A stretch of DNA of 64,000 nt from Neostapfia colusana (Eukaryota > Streptophyta > Magnoliopsida > Poales > Poaceae): contig JASWHV010000012.1 in assembly GCA_030760725.1 (NCBI GenBank), positions 21,466,368 through 21,530,367 on the forward strand, read 5' to 3'. Positions 55,502 to 64,000 of the stretch are shown in pieces; position 1 is the first letter of the stretch, and every line of letters starts with the position of its first letter. Under the pieces are notes generated by a model. The model had not been told where the DNA came from and ran no database searches. It saw nothing but the letters and a program-made list of their open reading frames with translations. Both the position numbers and the translations under genes were made by a program.

Positions 55502-56037
55502 CTGTACTCTCTGTTCCACGAACACCCATGACTTCCACACATGCTTACAACACTATGGACATGTCCCAAACACCTTCATATGCACCGTTCTTGATCCAAA
55601 CATGCTGCATGACACCTTTGATCGCCTCACCCACAATTCCTCCTAAATTTGGCTGTTGAACCTCAACTTCTCCCTAAGTTTAGTTCAAGGATCACCATCA
55701 CCAGCCATTTCATACCTCAAGTAACACCTGCACATGAGCAAACAACGAATTCCTTGCGAGCACAAGTCCACAACTTGACTCTAGTGAGTCCACACACCAA
55801 AACACCTTGTGTGATCACCTCATACAAGCAAGTTGTACACCTCAACCAGCCGTGAACCTCCAAAACACATCAAGAACTAATTCAATAAACACAAAGCATT
55901 CTGTTCTACACACCAAAGATGAGCTTAACACGTTTTAATGTCAAACCACATGTCAAACACCACGTGAATGCTCAAAACTTTATATGAACCTCACTTAAAC
56001 ACTCCTTTGCCAATGTATTCAGGACCTAGGTCTTACA
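55502..56037. other. unassigned repeat sequence between K and the L leader
   Basis: AC-rich DNA with no ORF of note. It ends AGGTCTTACA at 56037, which resembles the outer end of a minus-strand LTR (sense TGTAAGACC, compare TGTAAGGGCC of K and P). It may be an LTR remnant or simply part of L's leader; the sequence alone does not decide. Confidence 0.4.
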
Positions 56038-56775
56038 CTATCCTTCTTTATGGTTATGTTGTAACCCTTATACTTTTGTTTCAGTGATGATACAAAATGC
56101 ATAACAAGACAGCATGCTGGCCCTACGGAACACAAAAAATGAAAAATCCTAACCAGATTATATCTGACATGCGTATACTCGGTGGCACTAAATCGGTCAC
56201 TCGCACACGTTCTCTACTCGCAATACGATTCACGTGGTTAGTGTACCTGCATAAAAATCACCACAACAATGTTGCACCCACAGTTTTTCCTCATCACACA
56301 CCACAGACAGTAATAATATCATAAGTAAAGAAATACAATCTGTATCATTTCCATACGGGCTCCTCAAGTAAGCTACGTCTTGAGGGACGCGGTCGTGTTT
56401 CTTACCATATGACAATATGTCCACCTTTTTGCCACAAATGCATGCCGGGGTCGGTGCTTCATATGTTTCAAAGAAACATATTTACTTCCCGTACTGATTG
56501 TTGTACGGGACACCCCATACCTCCGACGCTCGTATGGGTGAGCCCTCGAATGTCACCGCATTCGAGTGCGTAACTTACCTTCTTACCTGGGTGTAGGTGC
56601 GTTGTTACATAACTTAAATACAAGAATGAAAACACTGTAAGCTTGCCACCAGAAGAATATACTATTATACATCCTTATAAGGGCTACTAATGATTCTCAC
56701 TGTAAACGTTTTAAAGTTTTTGAAAATAGACCCCATTCGATGTGCAATATCCTGAACCAGCTCTGATGCCACGCT
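56038..56775 (-). mobile_element. leader and primer site of gypsy element L
   Basis: Matches the leaders of K and H (GGTGGCACTAAA..CGGTCACTCGCA, TTACCTTCTTACC..GGTGTAGGTGCG, GTAAGCTTGCCACC). The PBS (rc) lies at about 56759-56770 and reads TGGCATCAGAGC on the sense strand, one base off the standard. No coding region is seen; L's gag-pol lies beyond K. Confidence 0.75.
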
Positions 56776-57764
56776 GTGAGGGTCACACCTCGACAACAAG
56801 ATCGAATCTGGGTGGTGCCACACGCTGTGACACCAACATTGCACATCATCCAAGAATAAGAGAAATCAACATAAATTAAATTTGAACAGCAAAGATACGT
56901 CAGAGTTTAAAATATTTAAAATACATAGGGTTCAGTAGCAAAAATACGAAATACAAGTATTATTACAGCTCATGGTAACTAACTACGCATTTGCACCGAG
57001 TCATGCCCACTGACACGCTGTACTAGCAACATAAGATCAAACCGACGGCGAGTCAGCTCCCACTAAACCATCCATCCTGCAGGGATTGGACCATCCTCTG
57101 GAAAACCCGTTATATCTTTACTTGCTTCAAAAACATGCTCATCTGCAAAACATTAATCCACAACGCCTGAACAACTAATGCTCAGCAAGACTTACCCGAC
57201 GAAAGACTCACTAGATCCTATTCTAGTATGCAACGAGTATTAGGCAATTTGCTTCAAAATAGAGCCTAGATATGGGTCCTTATATTTGGATTTCAGCAGC
57301 ATATTTTAGTTAAATTTGAAATGTAAATTTAGTTGGCGTCTACAACTAACACATACAAGATTCAAACATGAATTTATAATCAAACAGATCTGATCATAAG
57401 TATATAAATTCAATCTTGTTACTACGTGCCAATAGCTAAGTCAACTCCTGCAGAGATAACCCAATGACACGACACGTACGCATGTCATGAAGTTGCACAC
57501 AGCGCACTCCACTACTGTCGTACGTGGTAACCTTTTCCAAGACACCCGATGCCGAAAAAAGGCTATCGTCCCGGACAGGGGGTACCTACATGTGATGCAC
57601 ATCCCAGACGTCATCCAGTAGCGGATTTACACCCACTCTGTACTCTTGACTCCAACCTAGGACGACGGCATGATCGTTCGACACCTAGGTTAACAAGGTA
57701 CGTCGGTTTACCAGTGCCCATATCACTAGCATGCCATTGGTACGTTCGATACTTGACCGAGGTG
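56776..57764 (-). mobile_element. 5' LTR of gypsy element L, inner part, cut by LTR S
   Basis: Sense end CCTCACA. Carries the GACTTGCTGAGC block (rc near 57180), the candidate acceptor GTTTTGCAG and the phrase CGTACGTGGTAACC shared with related LTRs, but lacks hairpin 1. The rest of this LTR must lie right of the window, beyond S and P. Confidence 0.75.
57063..57142 (-). other. candidate micro-exon 2 in LTR L
   Basis: Follows GTTTTGCAG (rc 57143-57151). In the same phase as Q and P it stays open for 25 codons to TAG at 57063-57065. Its length of 80 nt differs from Q (86) and P (89) by multiples of three, but the residues are not clearly similar. Confidence 0.3.
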
Positions 57765-59324
57765 TGTCACGGGGGCCCCCTTTCCAGTACGGGGTCCGCG
57801 CTCCAGGAATCACACTGGGTGGTGCCATGCGATGCGGCACCCAACAGCATGCACGAAAAGACGGTAAGAACATATGAAACCATTTATTACTCAAGATAAG
57901 ATATTTTACAATATATTGTACACACGCAGCGGAAATTTAAAACTGGACATTTACTCATTCTCGACCCTAACTACGCCAAAGAGAACTCATTCAGCCCGTG
58001 AACGCTTCCTACTAGCTTCACCAAAGTAAGGCAGCAGCTAGGTTTCCTTTGATTTATATGAGCCGAGAGGTCCGATGCCTCACTGAACAACCTTATTCAT
58101 AGCAGACATCCTGCTACCTGCAAAAACAACTACGAAGCAACGGTGAGCACTAAGGCTCAATAAGTCTTAACCGTCAATCCTAAACATGTAACTCTACATG
58201 CAAGGGTAGTAAGAAGACAGGAATATGAAATTTGTAAAATGAAGCTTGTCTAAACCTTGATCCTTATATTTAGATTCTTATAGCAGCAAATTCTTAATGG
58301 CCCTCACGCCTCACAAACATGGAAGTCCACAATCAAACAAGAAACGCTTATTCTGATGTTGCTAGCCTAAGGTGGAATAGAAATTTAGTTTGCACTATCA
58401 CTACTTTAGTCAAGGTTTCAATAAAATGATTAAGTCATGAACAACATCTTAAGAGACATAGTTCCTCTTCTTACTACGTCACGGCGCAGTTGGCAAGTAT
58501 GCTCAATCCTCTTCCGTGAGCGACGGTGATTCGAATCAATAACAACCCAGAATACACGACACATACACCCGTCTCAAAAGAATCACTCTTTCTTACGTTG
58601 TATGCAGCACCATTTCAGACGACACCCCAACAAAGAAAAACGTTTTGCGCCGAGCAGGATGGTCCTCTAAACGGACACTTCAAAGTTGCCTGCTAAAGGA
58701 TTTACACCTGCCGCCTTCTCAACGCCATTCCCACGCGAAGGATGAGTTTCTATATCATGGTCCATCGAGTTACATCGGTTTCATGGGTCCCATACCCCAC
58801 TATATATCTGGTACAGCACAAACTTGTCCAGCAGGGCCGCATACGTGCGGTCCTTAACCGACATAGACGGGGCTAATACCCAACCTCCACATTTGCCTTA
58901 CCATAACCGGCCCAGGTCCAATATGGTCCCAAGCATGGTCACACCCGTCGCAGGTTGAGACAACCTTGAGCGTTCCATCCTACAGGAACTTCCCGTCCCC
59001 ATCTCACTTTTTATGAGGTGCTCTTATCATCAACTTCTCGTGAGTAAACTCCGCTATTCGACCTTTCTCGCAAGTAGCTTTTTACCACTCGACTTCTACC
59101 GAGCTAGCTACAACATTAGCCTAGCCATCTACGACGAGGCAAACCCTATGCTAGTCCTTCTACTCAGGTTTTCATAGTCATGCAAGTGGGTTTCAAGCAT
59201 CCTAGACATAATGCTCAATATCAAGTCTAATAAACAAGAGGTGAAGGTAAAGCCAAATTTAGAAATGGTAATTATAAGCAAACCAGGGCTTGCCTTGATC
59301 AACGGTTTTGTTAGACTATGAAGT
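57765..59324 (-). mobile_element. gypsy LTR S (solo or 3' LTR), partial, cut by P
   Basis: Minus-strand LTR whose inner end, sense GGGGGCCCCCGTGACA, abuts L's LTR at 57765 (57763 is possible). It matches K's LTR over its 3' block: GGGTGGTGCC..GCGGCACCCAACAGCA, AATAAA (rc 57883-57888), acceptor at 58118-58121, hairpin 1 at 58317-58359, hairpin 2 at 59071-59091 and GCAAGC at 59288-59293. P is inserted at 59325; the rest of S is off the right edge. Confidence 0.8.
58317..58359 (-). other. hairpin 1 in LTR S, degraded
   Basis: 43 nt with the invariant loop GTTTCTTGTTTGATTG retained (sense) but a shortened, imperfect stem. Confidence 0.5.
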
Positions 59325-61876
59325 TGTAAGGGCCTCAGTTTTTGACACATATTTGCAGTGTTCATCACCATACACACACACCTCATTTGAGGAAAGTTGA
59401 TGAACACAAATGAAGAGCAAGTAACCACCATCAACATGCTCATTAGAGAACAAACTCACATATTGCAAAAGTGGTATTTCCCACATGTGATATAGAGGGG
59501 CTGGGCATATGAAAACTCCTATACATTGCTAAGGATGTCCATGCCAAGTTTCACCCAAATTCAAAACCTTTTTGAGGTCATTTTGGGTATAGTTAAAAAG
59601 AGGGCAGTTTGAAACCATATTCAAATTCAAACTGTTTTTATCCCATGAATTTAAAAGTGGGAGGCATATTCTTATTCAGCACATTTTTGTGAGCTCACAC
59701 ACCAAATTTCACTCCATTTGGAGTTGATCTTGACATGAGCTAAGTGGGACAAATTCAAACTTTATTTGAATTCAAAACTGAACTTGTGCTGAAATTCATT
59801 CAAACCAAACCCAATTTGAATTCTACTCAATTCAAATGGCTCATGGGTGAATAATTTGAATCACCAAGGGTAGTTTGGGGCTCACTGTTTACAACAGTGA
59901 TTAGGAGTGAATTTCAGAGGTTAAAACCCCGGGTGGGTCCCACATGTCAGCCACAGAGAAGATTCAACCGACTGAGACTTTTCTCACTCGGGTCGCCGAG
60001 CCACCACTGTGATCGCCACCGAGGGGAGCCGCCGCGCCAGCAGCTGCTTGGCCACGCGCGGGCGTGAGGCGGTTCAGAGCCTTCTTAAGGCGTCTTTCCC
60101 CCTCCTCGGCTGAAGCTATCGCCGATTCTTTCCCCGCAAGAACACAGCGCCGGCAAACTCCTTCCGCAGCTCGGAATCGATCGGAGAGCGCCGATCACAG
60201 CCTTCCCGTCCCCTCTCGAGCTACGGCAAGGTACTAGGAACTCTTCTCCTTCCTCTCCGTTGCTAAAACTCAGCTGAAACCGATTGATCTCGGCTATACC
60301 GAAAGATCAATTCGGTGACTTAAAACCGCCGCATCTCAGGCTCCCGTGGACACCCCAACCGGGGCGTTGTCACGCCCGAGCCAAGGCACCCTTGGACGCG
60401 CTGGTGACCGGTGCTGCTCACCCCCGAGCCACAGCCCGAGTGTTTGCTCACCGGCAGCGAATTTCCAGTTTTCCCCTTTCTGTGTGCAGAACGACCTTCG
60501 GGTGCGGTTCCGCCAAATTCGTACTCTAGAAAGGATTAGGGGGCCTCAATCCGCTCTCACACAAACTAGACACGGTAACGCACAAGTTGCCTTCACAACC
60601 TTTGGCCGGAGAACCTCTGTACCCGGCGTATTTCGAGGTTTACCAACGGCGGAACAAACGGGAGGCATCGGGCGCACGGTGAGGACCTACTTCGGGCCTC
60701 CCCCGAGCTGCCCCAAGCTCATGTCGACCTTCCCTGGGGTCCACTGATGCTTCCCGACCGATCGCTCGAGTAGTTCAGGTGCTAGGGAAGTCAGCCGACA
60801 TGGCCGAAGTCTTTCCGAGGCGGCGGCTCGTCGCCGACCATGTACTGGCCATTGTCATGACGAGCTGACCCCTGAACCCTGTTCCCCAAGTGAAAGTAGG
60901 CAGAGGCGGCAAAAATCGTGAAGTTTGGAGCTCTACCGAAGCTCCGGCGAGCTCTCCGGCGAGATACCCCGGCGGCAGAGCGCGGGCGTCGGGAGGTTGA
61001 AGAAGGGGGTGGACCCAGCTGTCAGCGACCGATATTTTAAATCGGGATCGGGCTGCGGCCGGGATCGAGTGTGCTGGCGCACAAAAACCTTGTGGGCCGC
61101 GGTGTGCTGTCGCCTCGGCGCTCAACACGTGTCCCTGCGGGCCCCGGCAGATTTAAACTTTTTCCCCGATTTTCAGATTTCATTCAAACTTCAAATCCTC
61201 ATAACTTTGGCTAGGAAGCTCCAAATCGAGTGAACCAAATTTTTTTGGATTCAGCTCTCGGAGGACTTTCCAGCAAATCAAGTTCACTTCATGAAAACCC
61301 CTATTTCTCCAGAATTAATTCCTCAAAATTTAAAATGTTTGGAATTTTAACTGGAGAATCCTTTGGAGGAAAATTCTGAAATTTTGCTGGGATGTTCAAC
61401 AAAGTATCCCTGAACTACCATAAAAATTTCAGATCCATTTGAGCTCATTTGATCCACCTAATGGTGTGATTAGTGGAACTGTTCCAAAGAAAATAGAAAA
61501 TGTTCAGAAACATTTTCAGAATTTTCTCTGAAATTATTTAGCTCATATCTTTACCTAGGAACCTTCAAATTAAGTGAGACCAACTCCATTAGAACCCTCT
61601 GAAAATATAGTTTTCAGAAAGTCATAGTTTGTTTCATGAAAATCCTTAGAACACCCTAAAAGCCTTCAATTAAGGTCAAGTACATAAGTAATTGTGGAGG
61701 GCTCAAATGAGCTTTGCTGCAACTAAAACTTGACCAAGTCTCTCTTTAGGTTGTAACAAAGCCACAGTAAAGGTTCCATAGTCATCGAGTCTGTCTAGTG
61801 GGACTTATAAGCTTCACAAGTTCAAACTTAATACAAATGCATTTAAATTGATACATGTACTTCTGCTATCATGTAG

Positions 61877-61957
61877 TCGCTAAGGTCGAGGAGGAACCCG
61901 AAGTCCTAGACTTCGTTACTCTGGAGGAGTAGCTAGCCTACGACCAAGAGCAGCAAG
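61877..61957 (+). other. candidate micro-exon 1 in LTR P
   Basis: 81 nt between TGTAG and AG|GCAAGC. It reads VEEEPEVLD in the phase used in Q but has a TAG 18 codons in, so this copy would be truncated. Confidence 0.35.
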
Positions 61958-62150
61958 GCAAGCTCCGGTTTGCATTAAACTTTTTACAAATTTTTATTGT
62001 TTTGAGCACTTACTTGAGTACCATTAATACTTGCATTAGAGTCTTGTTTGGAAACCCAATTGCATAGCCAAGAAAACCATGGGTTGGGTTTAGGATTGCA
62101 AACCCCGTTAGCTACTGCAATGCTAAGATGGTGTAGGATTCGGTACAAGT

Positions 62151-62170
62151 CGAGTAGTTGGAACTACTCG
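62151..62170 (+). other. conserved hairpin 2 in LTR P
   Basis: Perfect inverted repeat CGAGTAGTT/AACTACTCG separated by GG. Confidence 0.6.
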
Positions 62171-62813
62171 CGAGCATAGGCTAGACGCACTCGACTCGGG
62201 TAGAGATAGCACATGATACACATGGCAAGAAAGATGAGACCGAGCGGAGAGTAAGGGCAGCAGGACTTTGGGGCCTGTGTGCTGTAGCTTCGCTTGACTC
62301 GATTGAGGACCGATCCGTGTGCGGGCCTGTTGAACAAGCTAGAACAGTACCGAAGACCTACCGGATATATGGGAACCGGGAAACCGATGTAACTCGGGTA
62401 GCTGGGTATTGAGGCATTGCCCGTCGTTCAGAGGGTAGGTTGAGAGCTCGAGGTGTAAATCGGCTGGCAGCACTGAGATGCGCGTGCAGAGACCTCTTGC
62501 TCGGGACGATGGGACAGGTTCAATATTTGGCTGACGGGCGAAAGGTGGTTGCATACGGCGTCCGTGATGGTTGTTGTAGGCAACATCGAGTACGAGCGTA
62601 CGTGACGGGTTGTTCGGGTAACCCTGCAGGTGTAAATCGATTATAATCACCGTCCCTCGCGGTCATTGAGTACCACTTGTTCACTGTACCATGACGTAGA
62701 AAGAACAGGCTAGTTACATGTTAAAATGTTGCTGATTGAAAGATGGACTTTGCTAGTTAATGGTTTGTTATAGTTTAGAGCTAACTAAAGTTCCTTTTAA
62801 CTTTGGGCAAAGT

Positions 62814-62858
62814 ACATGAGAGAAATGTGTTTCTTGTTTGATTGCTGCTCTCTCATGT
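62814..62858 (+). other. conserved 45-nt hairpin 1 in LTR P
   Basis: Stem ACATGAGAG/CTCTCATGT with the invariant loop GTTTCTTGTTTGATTG. The stem bases differ from Q, K and H, yet pair fully. It ends 192 nt upstream of the candidate acceptor end at 63050. Confidence 0.75.
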
Positions 62859-63050
62859 GTCTTAGCGTAAGGTCCTCGACAACCTGCTGCTAAAACTTGA
62901 AAATAAGGTTCTATTAATTAGGCGAGTCCTTGCAAATTATTTTTACCTCATGTAACCCATTACCCCTCATGTAGATGTTCCATGTTTAGGTGGGATGGGT
63001 CAGACTTGCTGAGCCTTCATGCTCACTGCTTGTGTTTGAAGCTTTTGCAG

Positions 63051-63139
63051 GGCTCTATGAGGAAGGGACTCCCGAAGAGGAGACGGAACCCCAGGAGGGG
63101 AACCCCGTTGAGTGGGAGTCGTGCACGCCGCAGAGTTAG
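63051..63139 (+). other. candidate micro-exon 2 in LTR P
   Basis: After CTTTTGCAG. Acidic reading frame LYEEGTPEEE ... SCTPQS, TAG at 63137-63139, aligned with the block at 8847-8932 in Q. Confidence 0.4.
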
Positions 63140-63260
63140 TGTGCGTGTGTGCTAGCAAGGACACGTTCAAGGGCTGAACGTGGACTTGTTGCGTAGTCTA
63201 CGCCCGTGAGTGTAGATTGGACTTATTTTGATGTAAACGTGTTCATAAACTTGTTTATGT

Positions 63261-63266
63261 AATAAA
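63261..63266 (+). terminator. polyadenylation signal AATAAA of LTR P
   Basis: About 105 nt before the LTR end, as in Q, K and S. Confidence 0.55.
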
Positions 63267-63373
63267 AATTTCGCTTCGGCTTTGTACCTTTGACGTGTGT
63301 TATACGGTGCTATGCAACGCAGCACCCCTCAGCATGATCCTGGCTCGACAAGACCGTGGGGTCGTGTCAGCGT

Positions 63374-63385
63374 TGGTATCAGAGC
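63374..63385 (+). promoter_or_regulatory. primer binding site of element P
   Basis: TGGTATCAGAGC, four bases after the LTR end (GCGT). Confidence 0.88.
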
Positions 63386-64000
63386 TCGCTTGAGGTTTAA
63401 CGCACTACAATGGTCATCTTTTTCAAAAATCCAGTGAGGAACGAGTTAGTAGCCCGTATAAGGATGTTATTAGTGTACATAAAGTGGCATACTAACCTAT
63501 TTGATTATGTCAGGAAATCGTGTATCTCGGGACGTTTATGTCTTGGGAGGTACACGTAAGCGCTGTCCACCAGTGCGCACAAGCTGAAGGGTGGAGCCCC
63601 ACGGGTGGCAGGTAACCCGACCCGCTTTGATATCCTCTACGACTCTTCATGTCGTTTGGGGTATTCGAGCAACGTCTGTCCGTGGCGTGCGTGGTGCAAT
63701 CTGGGAGACCCCGTCACGTGGTCTGAAACGTGAACACGTAACTCAAGGCGTGTTTGGCTTGAGAACATCCGGGCGAGTGATGACGGCCGGGTGTACGAAC
63801 TGTATGGATTCCGGGCTCGGTGTGCAGCCGAGTCTGACAATTATTTCAGTTTCTGCAGGTAGCCTGTCCATGGAACGGTAGACGTGTAGCATCCATGTGC
63901 GAGTGGCGTTTAGTGCCACTGAGTTACGAAGCCGGCTAAATCCGGTATAGGTTTTTCTTTGTGAGGACGTAGTACCGACATGCTCTGGTGACGCATCGAC
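63386..64000 (+). mobile_element. leader of gypsy element P, runs off the window
   Basis: Matches the H leader (51590 back to 50935) in inverted orientation across most of its length, for example GGTAACCCGAC, ACTCTTCATGTCGTTTGGGG and GTGATGACGGCCGGGTGTAC. A short frame begins ATGTCAGGAAATCG at 63509 and stops after 27 codons. The open frames at 63591-63881 overlap this conserved leader, lack domains and are not treated as genes. Confidence 0.8.

Larger units (their letters stand above)
59325..63369 (+). mobile_element. 5' LTR of gypsy element P, plus orientation
   Basis: 4045 bp, TGTAAGGGCC...GTCGTGTCA, followed by GCG and the PBS. It contains at 59412-59428 the unoccupied form of the H insertion site. 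The GC-rich part (about 59930-61160) includes a donor-like GGCAAG|GTACTAGG at 60231. The 3' block has micro-exon candidates at 61877-61957 and 63051-63139, hairpins at 62151-62170 and 62814-62858, and AATAAA at 63261-63266. The presumed TSD is GAAGT at 59320-59324; its partner is outside the window. Confidence 0.9.

Noticed and set aside
63370..63390. GGTATCAGAGC as a possible tRNA gene fragment
   Set aside because: It is the primer binding site complementary to the tRNA 3' end; no tRNA cloverleaf surrounds it.
1..64000. Host genes, rRNA, CRISPR arrays or DNA transposons
   Set aside because: Apart from a few hundred unassigned bases, all of the window is accounted for by LTR retrotransposon parts; no other gene, array or terminal-inverted-repeat transposon could be supported.

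Overview
This window is repetitive plant DNA, with no host gene that I can support. It is a deep stack of nested LTR retrotransposons of the kind that fills grass intergenic space. It holds one SIRE/Opie-like Ty1/copia element, and Ty3/gypsy chromoviruses of the Tekay/Del type with 3.4-4.3 kb LTRs, a tRNA-iMet primer site (TGGTATCAGAGC), a G-rich polypurine tract and a chromodomain-like pol tail. A large-genome grass is the most likely source. The species cannot be named from this.

Nesting, outermost first (element letters are mine). L is a minus-strand gypsy element; its leader lies at 55502-56775 and its 5' LTR begins at 56776. L's LTR is broken by LTR S (57765-59324), and S by plus-strand element P (5' LTR 59325-63369, then leader to the window end). 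L's leader is broken by K (minus strand; 5' LTR 12103-16267 plus 55409-55501, leader 11769-12098). K's leader is broken by copia element C (minus strand, 1-11768, 3' LTR outside the window), and C's gag/pol by solo LTR Q (5129-9186). K's 5' LTR is broken by H (16268-55403, TSD GTTAC). H's pol is broken by M (20430-45875, TSD GTAGG). M's 3' LTR is broken by Y (22307-35038, TSD ATATT). The deepest chain is therefore L > K > H > M > Y, and the base-exact duplications make the order unambiguous for H, M and Y.

M and Y are two young copies of one family, each about 12.73 kb with its own TSD. Each has an uninterrupted 1489-codon gag-pol ORF and a separate intact 259-codon leader ORF (called ORF0 here) between PBS and gag. 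By eye, Y's LTRs differ at about 2 sites and M's at about 5, against roughly 2% for H, which matches the nesting order. H, C and K are decayed or incomplete.

Three observations stand out. First, the N-terminus of ORF0 matches the histone H3 tail in exact register, including the whole TARKSTGG block around H3 Lys9, in an element whose integrase ends in a chromodomain. Second, the 4-kb LTRs of K, H, S, P and Q share a 45-nt hairpin with an invariant loop and covarying stems, at a near-constant distance from a candidate splice acceptor, inside a candidate 1.1-kb GC-AG intron. Third, both LTRs of H have grown past the ancestral LTR end and now contain a second primer-binding-site sequence.
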